A stretch of DNA of 64,000 bases, taken from assembly GCF_900177665.1 (NCBI RefSeq), contig NZ_FXAW01000001.1:434001-498000 (forward strand). Direction: 5' to 3'. Below, piece after piece: positions 53,172 through 62,331 of this stretch (position 1 is the stretch's first letter; each line of letters opens with the position of its first letter). The stretch comes from Marivirga sericea (GTDB lineage Bacteria > Bacteroidota > Bacteroidia > Cytophagales > Cyclobacteriaceae). The notes beneath the pieces are model-generated. The model made no database searches. It saw only the letters and a program-made list of their open reading frames with translations, and had not been told where the DNA came from. A program made the translations under genes and the position numbers.

Positions 53172-54463
53172 GGACCACTAGTCAAAATATCGACCATGAT
53201 ATTTTCTTCAAAAAGGTAAACCGTTTGCTTCTGGTCATCTTATTGTTGATGGTCGCTTGTTTTTTTACCTGGAGTGAAAACGTACTCATAACTAGAGCAA
53301 TTAAAGTAGTAGGTAGGATGGGAGTCCTGTTCGGCTCTTATTTAGTCTACAAAAAGATTATAGCTTATGGTGCTATAGATAATCTAAAGTGGCATAATGT
53401 CCCCTCCATATTTATGTACGTATTATACCTCTTGTTAGGCTTTGCTTCTTTTCTGTGGACAACTAACATTGGAGTTAGTGCTTTACAGTGGTTTATGACC
53501 ACTCAAACATTGGTGTTTTGCTACTTCTTCATCAAATGTCTGTATTTGTTAGATAAGTTTTTTCCTGAACATAAGATCCGTTTATTCAATCTTTTAGGAA
53601 ACGTATGTTTTGTCCTGATCACGATTTTTGTGGTAGGAATGTGGGTGAATCCTGACGTTTTTTTTCGCTATACCCATGGAGGAGAAGAGGCAAGGTTAGG
53701 AGGCTATATGATGAATCCGAATGAGCTAGGTATGTTGGCTGGAGTAGGGGTTGCGGGTCTGTTGTTTGATTTAAAAAGAGACCACAAAAAAGCCTGGACG
53801 ATTTTCAAATTATTGGTCTTGTTTTACGGGCTTTATGCCACAGGATCACGATCTTCCCTGATTGGAGCATTATTAATTATAGGCTTTCATGTAAAGCAGT
53901 CTTCAAATACAAAACTGAAAATTTTAATTATCACGGGTATGATTGTCGTTGCTCCTGTAGCGATATATAAAGTAGTACTTAAAGATGGTGATTCAAGTCG
54001 TATTGAAGAAGTGTTAAGTATGACAGGCAGGCTTCCATTTTGGACTGCTTTGATAAATGAAGGTTTGCCCAGAGAACCGATGCTTGGATTTGGCTTTATG
54101 AGAATTGACTACAAGGAATATTTTCAGAGTACGCATACATATCCTGGAAAAATGACCCACAATACCTTTTTACAAGTGCTAATGAATTTAGGGTTTGTCG
54201 GCATCACAATTGTCATTTTCCAAATGATATTCACCTTTAAAGGCATATCAAAAGAGCATAGTGAAAAAAGACTCATGTTGCTCAGCATGTTGATTCCATT
54301 AATCATTAATTCCTTAACAGAATTTGGGATATTCGGAGAGTCAAATTACGGTATTCTGTTTTACCAATTGATTATTTTATACATATCATTCAAGCAAAAC
54401 GATATTTTAACACCCGCTCAGAAATTATACTTGAAGAAGAGAAGACCTGATTTAGTTTACTAA
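53168..54463 (+). CDS. O-antigen ligase/polymerase-like membrane protein
   Basis: This 431-residue protein has about eleven hydrophobic segments. The segment RLGGYMMNPNELGMLAGVGVAGLL (about 177-200) and the arginine-bearing ATGSRSSLIGALLIIGF (about 223-239) match the Wzy_C / O-antigen ligase group, which polymerises or transfers lipid-linked glycan. The large loop with ARHxxxL-type features is replaced by THTYPGKMTHNTFLQ (about 320-334), where the conserved histidine HN lies. It closes the first exopolysaccharide unit. A 138-base gap follows. Confidence 0.85.
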   Translation: MRTTSQNIDHDIFFKKVNRLLLVILLLMVACFFTWSENVLITRAIKVVGRMGVLFGSYLVYKKIIAYGAIDNLKWHNVPSIFMYVLYLLLGFASFLWTTNIGVSALQWFMTTQTLVFCYFFIKCLYLLDKFFPEHKIRLFNLLGNVCFVLITIFVVGMWVNPDVFFRYTHGGEEARLGGYMMNPNELGMLAGVGVAGLLFDLKRDHKKAWTIFKLLVLFYGLYATGSRSSLIGALLIIGFHVKQSSNTKLKILIITGMIVVAPVAIYKVVLKDGDSSRIEEVLSMTGRLPFWTALINEGLPREPMLGFGFMRIDYKEYFQSTHTYPGKMTHNTFLQVLMNLGFVGITIVIFQMIFTFKGISKEHSEKRLMLLSMLIPLIINSLTEFGIFGESNYGILFYQLIILYISFKQNDILTPAQKLYLKKRRPDLVY

Positions 54464-54490
54464 ATCAAGAATCTCAAATCAAAACCCTTT

Positions 54491-54505
54491 TTCCATATTT
54501 TGGAA
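54491..54505. promoter_or_regulatory. Palindrome TTCCA-N5-TGGAA (site C)
   Basis: TTCCATATTTTGGAA, with arms extending to seven bases (54489-54507), lies in the gap after the ligase gene, about 70 bases before the sigma-54-like element at 54569. An additional half site TGGAA stands at 54536-54540. Confidence 0.6.
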
Positions 54506-54568
54506 AATACTCCTAGTGATTATTATGTAATGATCTGGAATTCAGGCCATTAATTTTTAGGTATCAAT

Positions 54569-54586
54569 TTGGCATATCACTTTTCA
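54569..54586 (+). promoter_or_regulatory. Sigma-54-like promoter with altered -12 box
   Basis: TTGGCATATCACTTTTCA shares 14 of its first 17 bases with the promoter at 42632, but has TT at the -12 GC position. If it works, transcription would begin near 54596. The 30-base distance from the -12 site to the ATG at 54614 equals that of the cargo gene. Confidence 0.4.
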
Positions 54587-54601
54587 TCTAAGAGAAATCA
54601 A

Positions 54602-56992
54602 ATGACCGAAAAGATGAAAAGTAATTCAGAGCATTTAAAAAGCTACTATGTTGTTAAGAATGGGGATGGAAGTATTAGATGGGTTTCACCTGTAAGTGCT
54701 AGTAAGCCATATTTTTTAGCATTCTATTCCATTACAAGTTTTAAATCTCTGTTAATCAGTATTTATTTCAAAGTGCTGTTCTTGTTTAAGATTCAAGCTC
54801 TTTTTATGAAGAAAGAAAAGTTAGATCTTAAGCTTGAAGAGCTAGATGTTTTCGGATTTGATGAACATGCTAATAATGAATGGTCTTTATTTATGGGGAC
54901 AATTGGTCCCAATAATAAACGATTACTCTACTTTAGAAATGCTAGTGATGAATTTGATTTTATTAAAATCCCCACTACAACTAATGCCAAAAGGATAATT
55001 GAAAACGAAGCAAGAGTTCTCTCGCATATGGAAAGAAATGGTGCTTCTAGTTTTAATTTCCCGAAAATGAAATTGTATCGGAATGAAAAACTATTGCTTT
55101 CTGATATATCAGGTGAAGCAAAGAGGTCAATGAACCTTAGTTCAGCTCATTTAAATGGCTTAGCGGAGATTGCAAAAATAGAGCTTGAGAAAGGATCAGA
55201 TGAGAACTATAATGATGTGATTAGTGCGATCGGGGGATTTATTGATGAGTTTTCCTCTGTAAATCAACAGAAATTTCCGAGTAGTATTGTCCGAAAAACA
55301 AAGGAATTGTTCCATATCTTAAGTAAATATGACTTAAATATGGAGTTTTCGCATGGCGACTTTACGCCCTGGAACACCTATTTAAATAACAATAAATTAG
55401 CAGTGTATGACTGGGAACTTGCAGATTACAGAACTAAGGGTTTTGACTTTTTCCATTTCATCGTTCAAAAGAGTATTCTCGTTGAACGAAAATCGTGGAA
55501 GGAAACTTATGAGGAAATTTCAGAAATTATAAAAAATGAAGAGTTTAAGAAGTTCTTGCCTGAAGTAGTAGAAAACCTTAATCTTTACCTATCTGCTTAT
55601 TTTCTGCAACAAATTTACGATTCATTCAAATTATATTCAGTTCAATTGAAATGGCATGAGCAAATATTGTGGATGATTGAATTTTGGGATTCAGCACTTT
55701 CTTTTGTTTTAAGTAAATTTATTGATAGCAGAACAGTATTGCTGAAGGATACTGTTGACTTTTTGTCCAATAAAAGATATGCAGCTGTTAAATTAGAAGA
55801 TCAGCCAATTGAAGAACTGAATATTTTCTCTGATGTAGACTGGTGTATAGAACGGAAAGATATAAAACCGATCCTGTCCTTTTTAAAGAAGCACCCATCA
55901 GTATTTAGCTACAGCATTCAAGTTAAAAGCTTCATGAGTTCTATTCAAATGGTCTTAAAAGATGGGTCTACTTTGAATTATGATTTCATTTGGAAGTTCA
56001 AAGTAAAAGCAATTGAGTTTTTAAGTGCTAAGCATGTCTTGGGTAATAGAGTGATAAACAGCTTTGGCGTTTATGTGTTTTCAGATCTGGATCTGGCTCG
56101 GTACATAAGTCTGTTCTATTTTCTAAATGGAGCTCATGTTCCGGAAAGATATCATAAATCGATCGAGTCTCTGAATAATTTAGAAACGGTGCTTGATATA
56201 GCACTGGTTCATCAAATTAGAAATAATATTAATTCTAACTTTAGTTTATCTGTAATATTAGATGATTACCCAGTAAATAAGAAATGGAGTGGCCTAGCCA
56301 ATAGGTTTTCCTATTTATGGGACACGATCCGTTCTTTCTTTGGGACGAAAGGATTCTTGGTGACTTTTAGTGGAGTTGATGGTGCTGGAAAGTCCACCAT
56401 AATTAATGCCTATCGAGCTATTTTAGAAAAGAAATACCGTAAAAAAGTAGTGGTTTTAAGACACAGACCGTCCGTACTTCCGATATTGAGCGTCTGGACT
56501 AAGGGCAAAAAGAAAGCGCATGAAGATGTTATTAATTCATTGCCACGACAAGGTGAAAATTCCAGTAGTTTATCTTCCATAATCAGGTTTGCTTACTACT
56601 ACACTGATTATTTGTTCGGTCAATTTTACATATATCTCCGATATATTTTAACAGGATATATCGTTCTATACGATCGCTATTATTTTGATTTCATAAATGA
56701 TAGCAAAAGAAGCAATATTGCCATTTCACCGGCTGTTGCTAAGCTGGGATATCATCTTCTTATGAAACCTAAATTCAACTTCTTTCTATATGCGGATCCA
56801 CATGTAATTAGATCAAGAAAACAGGAATTGGAAGAGTCAGATATACTATCCCTTACCTCTAAATATTTAGACTTGTTTATCGAATATGATAAAAGTAAGA
56901 AAGCTAATTATTTCAGTTTACATAATACTGAAATGGATAGGACTTTAGAAATTATTGAAAATCATACATTTAATTATTTATGGAAGGCCTAG
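54602..56992 (+). CDS. Three-domain protein: APH-like phosphotransferase, NTase-like, thymidylate-kinase-like
   Basis: The ATG at 54602 gives 796 residues; an ATG at 54614 is an alternative and fits the promoter distance better. Domain 1 (about 30-380) is a kinase-like phosphotransferase fold with SHGDFTPWN (catalytic Asp253, Asn258) and the metal-binding Asp270 in YDWE. Domain 2 (about 385-570) has FSDVDW (Asp411, Asp413) and a later YDFIW, resembling a nucleotidyltransferase. Domain 3 (about 580-796) is a thymidylate-kinase-like P-loop domain, GVDGAGKST (591-599) with YDRYYFDF further on. All three seem intact. It probably phosphorylates or activates a sugar for the polymer; this is inferred. 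Confidence 0.78.
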   Translation: MTEKMKSNSEHLKSYYVVKNGDGSIRWVSPVSASKPYFLAFYSITSFKSLLISIYFKVLFLFKIQALFMKKEKLDLKLEELDVFGFDEHANNEWSLFMGTIGPNNKRLLYFRNASDEFDFIKIPTTTNAKRIIENEARVLSHMERNGASSFNFPKMKLYRNEKLLLSDISGEAKRSMNLSSAHLNGLAEIAKIELEKGSDENYNDVISAIGGFIDEFSSVNQQKFPSSIVRKTKELFHILSKYDLNMEFSHGDFTPWNTYLNNNKLAVYDWELADYRTKGFDFFHFIVQKSILVERKSWKETYEEISEIIKNEEFKKFLPEVVENLNLYLSAYFLQQIYDSFKLYSVQLKWHEQILWMIEFWDSALSFVLSKFIDSRTVLLKDTVDFLSNKRYAAVKLEDQPIEELNIFSDVDWCIERKDIKPILSFLKKHPSVFSYSIQVKSFMSSIQMVLKDGSTLNYDFIWKFKVKAIEFLSAKHVLGNRVINSFGVYVFSDLDLARYISLFYFLNGAHVPERYHKSIESLNNLETVLDIALVHQIRNNINSNFSLSVILDDYPVNKKWSGLANRFSYLWDTIRSFFGTKGFLVTFSGVDGAGKSTIINAYRAILEKKYRKKVVVLRHRPSVLPILSVWTKGKKKAHEDVINSLPRQGENSSSLSSIIRFAYYYTDYLFGQFYIYLRYILTGYIVLYDRYYFDFINDSKRSNIAISPAVAKLGYHLLMKPKFNFFLYADPHVIRSRKQELEESDILSLTSKYLDLFIEYDKSKKANYFSLHNTEMDRTLEIIENHTFNYLWKA

Positions 56993-57672
56993 TTTCAAGT
57001 TTAGTTAAAAAGCGAAATCCTGATTTTCAATTTGACAGTCAGTTGAGCATTGGCATCTTTTTTTCCTTTTTTGTGCAAGCTGCATTTTCAGTTTTGAGAG
57101 GGTTCAAACTTTTACTAAAAGGCAAGATGCCAAAATATGCAATGCTTGGTAGAGGTGTAAGATTTCAGTATAGTAGCAAAATCTGTTTCGGAAAGTTTCT
57201 GAAAATAGGAGATGGAGCAAGATTGTCAGGACTTTCAAGAGATGGTTTAGTCATGGGAGATAACGTCAGTATTGGGGCTTACAGTAGCATTATAGTTTCT
57301 ACTTCTTTGAATGATTTAGGAAAGTCTATTAGAATCGGAAATAACGTAGGAATGGGAGAGTACGCATATTTAGGAGGTGCTGGAGGACTTGAGATAGGGG
57401 ACGCCTGCATAATTGGCCAATACTTTAGTTGTCATCCAGAGAATCATAATTTTAATGATACATCAGTAGAAATAAGAAAGCAGGGAGTCAATAGAAAAGG
57501 AATTAAAATTGGAGAGGATTGCTGGATTGGAAGTAAAGTAACAGTCCTGGATGGTGTAGAAATCGGAGATGGTTGCGTTATAGCTGCCGGAGCAGTAGTC
57601 ACTAAATCTTTTCCAAAAAACTCAATAATTGGTGGAGTACCTGCCAAATTATTAAAATCTAGAAAGCCATGA
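56980..57672 (+). CDS. Hexapeptide-repeat acyltransferase
   Basis: This 230-residue protein has a hydrophobic N-terminal patch (FFSFFVQAAFSVLRGF) and a left-handed beta helix of hexapeptide repeats, such as IGDGARLSGL, IGNNVGMGEYAYLGG and IGSKVTVLDGVEIGDGCVIAAGAVV (given in parts). The histidines HPENHNF (about 149-155) fit the CoA-dependent acetyltransferases of the WbbJ/maltose-acetyltransferase group. It probably acetylates the polysaccharide. It overlaps the three-domain gene by 13 bases and the next gene by 4. Confidence 0.9.
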   Translation: MEGLVSSLVKKRNPDFQFDSQLSIGIFFSFFVQAAFSVLRGFKLLLKGKMPKYAMLGRGVRFQYSSKICFGKFLKIGDGARLSGLSRDGLVMGDNVSIGAYSSIIVSTSLNDLGKSIRIGNNVGMGEYAYLGGAGGLEIGDACIIGQYFSCHPENHNFNDTSVEIRKQGVNRKGIKIGEDCWIGSKVTVLDGVEIGDGCVIAAGAVVTKSFPKNSIIGGVPAKLLKSRKP

Positions 57673-58892
57673 AAACAATATTAGCCACGGCATATGCTGT
57701 GAACCCATACAAAGGTTCGGAAGATGGAATGGGATGGAATATGATCCTGCAAATAGCTAAGAAAAACAAAGTAATAGCTATCACCAGAGAAAATAACCAG
57801 CCCCATATTGACAAATACATGGAGGAAAACCCTAGTGATTTATACAAAAATATAAGGTTTGCCTATTTTGATTTGCCCTACTGGATGCGCTTTTGGAAAA
57901 AAGGAGGGAGAGGGGCTATGCTTTATTATTGGATGTGGCAAAGAGGAATCGTTTCCTTTATTAGAAAGCAGAAGTTTCAGTACGATATTGTTCACAATCT
58001 CAATTTTCATAATGACTGGACTCCCAGTTATTTATGGAAACTTAAAAAACCCTTTGTGTGGGGTCCAGTAGGTCATCATCCACGGATTCCCTCTAAATAT
58101 TTGCAGTTTTATGACCGCAAGATTAAAGTGGTAGATGCTGCTACATGGTTGGTGAAAAAGACCTTTTGGAGATTATCTTCATCTCTCAGGGTAACTGCAA
58201 GAAAGGCAGATCATATTTTATGTATGAATTCATCGGTAGCAAAAGTTCTTCCTCATATCACCCACAAATCAACTGTGTTACCGTCTGTGGCTACACAAGA
58301 CTTCGGTTATCAAGAGAAATCTACAAATGGTTTTAATATCATTTCTGCTGGTAGACTAGTAGCGCTAAAAGGATTCGACTTGACCATCAAAGCTTTTGAA
58401 AATTTCTATCACAGGTTAAACCAAGAGGAGCAAGCAGCAGTAAAGCTTACGTTGGTGGGAAGCGGACCAGAAAAAGAAAGATACTGCAAAATGATTGCGA
58501 ATGCTGGGCTGACAGATAAGGTAGAAATTATCGCTTGGATAGATCGAAAAGACCTTCTCAATTTATATAGAGAATCATCTGTGTTTCTTTTCCCCTCGCA
58601 TGAAGGTGCTGGAATGGTAGTGGCAGAGGCCATGTCTTTTGGTTTGCCCGTTGTTTGCTTAGACAATGAAGGGCCAGGAGAATTTGTAGATCAAAGCTCG
58701 GGAATAGCAGTTAATCAAAGTAGTAGCTACAATGAAACCATTGAAGAATTAGCTGATGGATTATTGCACCTTTATAGAAAACCAGACTTCTATCAGAGAT
58801 TAAGCCAAGGAGCTAGAAAGAGATTTGAAAATAATTTTGATTGGGAGACTAGACATACAATATTAGATAAAGTCTATAAAAAGGTCTTATAA
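57669..58892 (+). CDS. Family 4 glycosyltransferase
   Basis: This 407-residue GT-B enzyme starts ILATAYAVNPYKGSEDGMGW. It has the VWGPVGHHPRIP segment (about 128-139), FNIISAGRLVALKGFD (about 223) and a donor-site stretch FPSHEGAGMVVAEAMSFGLPVV (about 312-333). It is probably a hexosyltransferase of the exopolysaccharide. Its stop shares one base with the next start (TAATG). Confidence 0.9.
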   Translation: MKTILATAYAVNPYKGSEDGMGWNMILQIAKKNKVIAITRENNQPHIDKYMEENPSDLYKNIRFAYFDLPYWMRFWKKGGRGAMLYYWMWQRGIVSFIRKQKFQYDIVHNLNFHNDWTPSYLWKLKKPFVWGPVGHHPRIPSKYLQFYDRKIKVVDAATWLVKKTFWRLSSSLRVTARKADHILCMNSSVAKVLPHITHKSTVLPSVATQDFGYQEKSTNGFNIISAGRLVALKGFDLTIKAFENFYHRLNQEEQAAVKLTLVGSGPEKERYCKMIANAGLTDKVEIIAWIDRKDLLNLYRESSVFLFPSHEGAGMVVAEAMSFGLPVVCLDNEGPGEFVDQSSGIAVNQSSSYNETIEELADGLLHLYRKPDFYQRLSQGARKRFENNFDWETRHTILDKVYKKVL

Positions 58893-59974
58893 TGAGGATT
58901 TTTGCAGCCCACTTATTTAACGATTATAGCGGTAGTCCGAAAGTACTCATGCAATTGATAAAATCATGGGTGGATGATAATCATGAAGTTCATTTGTATA
59001 CATGCTCTGGTCGAGAAGGCTTTTTATCTCATTTGAACGGAGTCCAGTATCATTTTTATTGGTACAGCTTATCTTCCAATCCTTATATTAGATTGCTTTT
59101 CCTTATGGCTAGTCAATTCATATTGATGGCTAAAATTTTAATGAAATTAAGAAAAGATGATCTAGTTTATGTGAATACCGCTCTACCTTTTGGTGCTGCT
59201 ATTGCTGCTAAAATGAAAGGAGCGAAGCTTGTCTACCATGTTCATGAAACTAGTCTGAAACCTGAAATATTCAAAAGTTTGGTCTTTGGCATTATGAAAT
59301 GGTCGGCTGATCATTTAGTTTTTGTATCTGATTATTTAGCAAAGGAAGAAGCAATCGGGAATATTCCTTATACCGTGATTCATAATGCAATACCTGAAGA
59401 CTTTTTGGAAGAATCCAGTTCTTATGAAAAGGAGGTAATAAATCAAGTAAAGCATGTTTTGATGGTTTGTTCACTTAAATGGTATAAGGGAGTAAATGAA
59501 TTCTTAGAATTAGCGAAAAGTAATCCACGTTTAGAATTTAGGTTGGTTTTGAATGCAGAGGAGCATGAAATTGCTGAGTATTTTTCAAAATTGAATGTAG
59601 CTGAAAACATAGAAATATTAAGCACGCAAACTAATCTACATCCTCATTATCAGTGGGCACATATAATAGTGAATCTTTCTCGTGCAGATGGGTGGATTGA
59701 AACTTTTGGATTGACTATTATCGAAGGGATGGCATATGGGCTGCCTGCCATGATTCCAACTGTTGGAGGAATTACTGAATTGGTAGTGGACGGAACCAAT
59801 GGCTATCAAGTAGATAGTAGAAATATAGATCGGTTGAATAATGCACTTTGCAAAATGACCGACCTGGACCATTACCAATACCTATCAAATATGGCTTCTC
59901 AACAGTTGAACTCATTCAGAGAGCTTGTATTTAAGCAGAAAAGCCGAGCATTATTGGAATTATTTTCCAAATAA
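58892..59974 (+). CDS. Family 4 glycosyltransferase
   Basis: This 360-residue enzyme has a GT-B fold with VYVNTALPFGAAIAAKM near residues 90-106 and LVYHVHETSLKPEIF (about 110-124). The donor-site region is SRADGWIETFGLTIIEGMAYGLPAMIP (about 263-289, given for position). It follows the previous glycosyltransferase without a gap and ends the second exopolysaccharide unit. The sugar added is unknown. Confidence 0.88.
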   Translation: MRIFAAHLFNDYSGSPKVLMQLIKSWVDDNHEVHLYTCSGREGFLSHLNGVQYHFYWYSLSSNPYIRLLFLMASQFILMAKILMKLRKDDLVYVNTALPFGAAIAAKMKGAKLVYHVHETSLKPEIFKSLVFGIMKWSADHLVFVSDYLAKEEAIGNIPYTVIHNAIPEDFLEESSSYEKEVINQVKHVLMVCSLKWYKGVNEFLELAKSNPRLEFRLVLNAEEHEIAEYFSKLNVAENIEILSTQTNLHPHYQWAHIIVNLSRADGWIETFGLTIIEGMAYGLPAMIPTVGGITELVVDGTNGYQVDSRNIDRLNNALCKMTDLDHYQYLSNMASQQLNSFRELVFKQKSRALLELFSK

Positions 59975-59979
59975 TGGAA
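59965..59979. promoter_or_regulatory. Palindrome TTCCA-N5-TGGAA (site D)
   Basis: TTCCAAATAATGGAA overlaps the stop codon of the glycosyltransferase gene (TAA 59972-59974). The 18 bases TTCCAAATAATGGAAATT are identical to those at site A, including the position of the stop codon. It precedes the GG-N10-GC element at 60032 by about 60 bases. Confidence 0.65.
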
Positions 59980-60031
59980 ATTCAGGCTTTGGATTCATGT
60001 GTAACTAACTAATAATCAATTGAATAAGATA

Positions 60032-60048
60032 TTGGTATGATTTGAGCC
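60032..60048 (+). promoter_or_regulatory. Sigma-54-type promoter of the galE unit
   Basis: TTGGTATGATTTGAGCC has GG (60034-60035) and GC (60046-60047) exactly ten bases apart. The -12 box reads GAGC instead of TTGC. The -24 half TTGGTAT matches the promoter at 42632. The distance to the ATG at 60073 is 26 bases. Confidence 0.5.
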
Positions 60049-60072
60049 ATAGTTGAAATAAATAGTTCAAAT

Positions 60073-61122
60073 ATGGAAGACTTAAAAAATATCTTAGTTA
60101 CAGGAGGAGCAGGATACATTGGCTCTCACACCGTAGTGAAGTTGAGTGAAGCCGGTTACAGAGCTATAATTGTAGATGACTTTAGAAATAGTCATCAATC
60201 TGTAATTGAAAATATTCAGTTCCTGTGCGAAATACCTCCAGTCTTATTCAAAAAGGACTGTACTGATGCAGTGGAAATGAAGAAAATATTCTCGACCTAT
60301 CCGATTGAAGGTGTGATTCATTTTGCTGCACTAAAATCAGTGGAAGAATCCATTGAAGAACCACATGCCTATTTTGAGAATAATATGAATAGCTTGTTGT
60401 TAGTAACAAAGCTTATGAATGAGTTTGGAGTGTCCAAACTTGTGTTTTCATCCTCGTGCACGGTCTATGGAGAAAATGATATTGCAGCAGGCATCAATGA
60501 AAGCTGTCCCCTTCAGGAAGCAAAAACACCTTACGGCTATTCAAAACAAATGGCTGAGAAGTTTCTCCACTATTTAATAAAATCAAAACACAATCAGGTA
60601 AAACCTATAATTTTAAGATACTTCAATCCCATTGGAGCTCATAGTTCAGCATTAATCGGTGAAAACCCAATTGCTGAGCCTAAAAACTTGCTTCCTTTAA
60701 TATGCAAGAGTGCGTATGGATTAAACGGTCCAATTAAAGTATTTGGTGATGATTATGATACAAAAGATGGTAGTTGTATTCGCGACTTCATTCATGTTGT
60801 GGACTTAGCAGATGCCCATATTCAGGCCTTAGCATATAGTGAGAGAATGGAAGTGTCACTTGATATTTTTAATGTAGGGACTGGGGAAGGGCATTCGGTT
60901 TTAGAACTACTGGAGATATTTGGGGAAGTGAATCAAGTGGATGTTCCCATAGAAATGCATGATAGACGAGAGGGTGATATTCCATATATCTATGCAGACA
61001 CTCAAAAAATACAAAGCTTATTGGGTTGGAAACCAGCATATAGCATTCAAGATGCACTAAGACATTCCTGGATGTGGCAATTAAAATTAGTAGCAAAAGA
61101 AGATTTAATACTTGAATTATGA
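60073..61122 (+). CDS. galE: UDP-glucose 4-epimerase
   Basis: This 349-residue extended short-chain dehydrogenase has the NAD motif GGAGYIGSHT (about 11-20), the catalytic YGYSK pair (Y156/K160 region in TPYGYSKQMAEK), FSSSCTVYGE (about 126) and the substrate-binding ILRYFNPIGAHSS (about 180). It interconverts UDP-glucose and UDP-galactose and so feeds the polymer. Residue numbers are by eye. It opens the third exopolysaccharide unit; the next gene overlaps its stop by 4 bases. Confidence 0.93.
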   Translation: MEDLKNILVTGGAGYIGSHTVVKLSEAGYRAIIVDDFRNSHQSVIENIQFLCEIPPVLFKKDCTDAVEMKKIFSTYPIEGVIHFAALKSVEESIEEPHAYFENNMNSLLLVTKLMNEFGVSKLVFSSSCTVYGENDIAAGINESCPLQEAKTPYGYSKQMAEKFLHYLIKSKHNQVKPIILRYFNPIGAHSSALIGENPIAEPKNLLPLICKSAYGLNGPIKVFGDDYDTKDGSCIRDFIHVVDLADAHIQALAYSERMEVSLDIFNVGTGEGHSVLELLEIFGEVNQVDVPIEMHDRREGDIPYIYADTQKIQSLLGWKPAYSIQDALRHSWMWQLKLVAKEDLILEL

Positions 61123-62327
61123 AAACGAGATTATCAATAATAGGGACAGTCGGCTTGCCCGCTAATTATGGAGGTTTTGAAACCTTGGCAGAACATTTGG
61201 TGACGAATCTATCAGTAGAATATGCGATTGATGTTTACTGTTCAGGAAAGAAATATGCAGCAGATGCAAGAAAAAAAACGTACAAAGGTGCAAATCTTTT
61301 TTACTTGCCATTTGATGCTAATGGAGTTCAAAGTATTATATATGATTCTATTTCTATATTACATGCATTATTTAGAAGTGATGTATTGCTGGTCTTAGGA
61401 GTAGCTGGGGCTTGGTTATTGCCTTTTGTTAAACTATTTACCAACAAAAAAATCATTATTTCAATAGATGGAATCGAATGGAAAAGGGATAAATGGAATG
61501 TTTTGGCAAAATGGTATTTGTTTTGGGCAGAGGGCTTAGCTGTTAAATATTCCCATATCGATATTTCTGACAATGAAGCTATTCAAGACTATACAGCTAG
61601 CCGATATGGTTCTTTGAGTAGAATTATTGAGTATGGTGCAGACCATGTACTAAATGTTAAAGTACAAGAATCAGATCTCAATACTTATCCTTTTTTATCT
61701 TCTGATTATGCGGTAAAAGTTTGTCGAATTGAACCAGAAAATAATGTTCACAATGTATTAGAGGCTTTTTCTAGAGTTAAAAGCCAGAAACTAGTCATCA
61801 TTGGGAATTGGGAGAATAGTGATTATGGAAAAAATCTTAAATCGACTTACAGTGGGCTTGAAAACATTACAATATTAGATCCTATTTATGATCAGGAAAA
61901 ACTTGATTTAATTAGAGGCAATGCATCCTTGTATGTCCATGGACACTCTGCTGGCGGTACCAATCCTTCTTTAGTAGAAGCCATGTACTTAGGCCTACCA
62001 ATCATTGCTTTTGGGGTATCTTATAATCGCGTTACCACCGAGGAAAAAGCACTATATTTTAATTCCTTGGGGGAGTTGGTAGATCAACTTCAAGGAATTG
62101 ATGATGGATATTTAAAACCATTAGGCGCAAAAATGCTAGAAGTTGGGAAGCGAAGATACAATTGGAAATTGATTTCTCAGAAGTATAGACAACTTGTTTT
62201 AGAAGCTTTATCTGCTCCAAAGAAGAAGTCAATACTTTCTAAATCTAATAAGTTGGACAAAGATGTCCTGTCAAAACTTGAACTTAACCATATTCTTAAT
62301 CAAGAGACTTTTTATTCTAAACGCTAA
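61119..62327 (+). CDS. DUF1972-type glycosyltransferase
   Basis: This 402-residue GT-B enzyme opens with LSIIGTVGLPANYGGFETLAEHLV, the hallmark of the DUF1972 N-terminal domain found in rhamnosyltransferase-like enzymes. A family 4 C-terminal half follows, with HGHSAGGTNPSLVEAMYLGLPIIAF (about 270-294) as donor site. It probably works early in repeat-unit building. It overlaps galE (ATGA), and its end is 4 bases before the next start. Confidence 0.88.
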   Translation: MKTRLSIIGTVGLPANYGGFETLAEHLVTNLSVEYAIDVYCSGKKYAADARKKTYKGANLFYLPFDANGVQSIIYDSISILHALFRSDVLLVLGVAGAWLLPFVKLFTNKKIIISIDGIEWKRDKWNVLAKWYLFWAEGLAVKYSHIDISDNEAIQDYTASRYGSLSRIIEYGADHVLNVKVQESDLNTYPFLSSDYAVKVCRIEPENNVHNVLEAFSRVKSQKLVIIGNWENSDYGKNLKSTYSGLENITILDPIYDQEKLDLIRGNASLYVHGHSAGGTNPSLVEAMYLGLPIIAFGVSYNRVTTEEKALYFNSLGELVDQLQGIDDGYLKPLGAKMLEVGKRRYNWKLISQKYRQLVLEALSAPKKKSILSKSNKLDKDVLSKLELNHILNQETFYSKR

Positions 62328-62331
62328 AACT

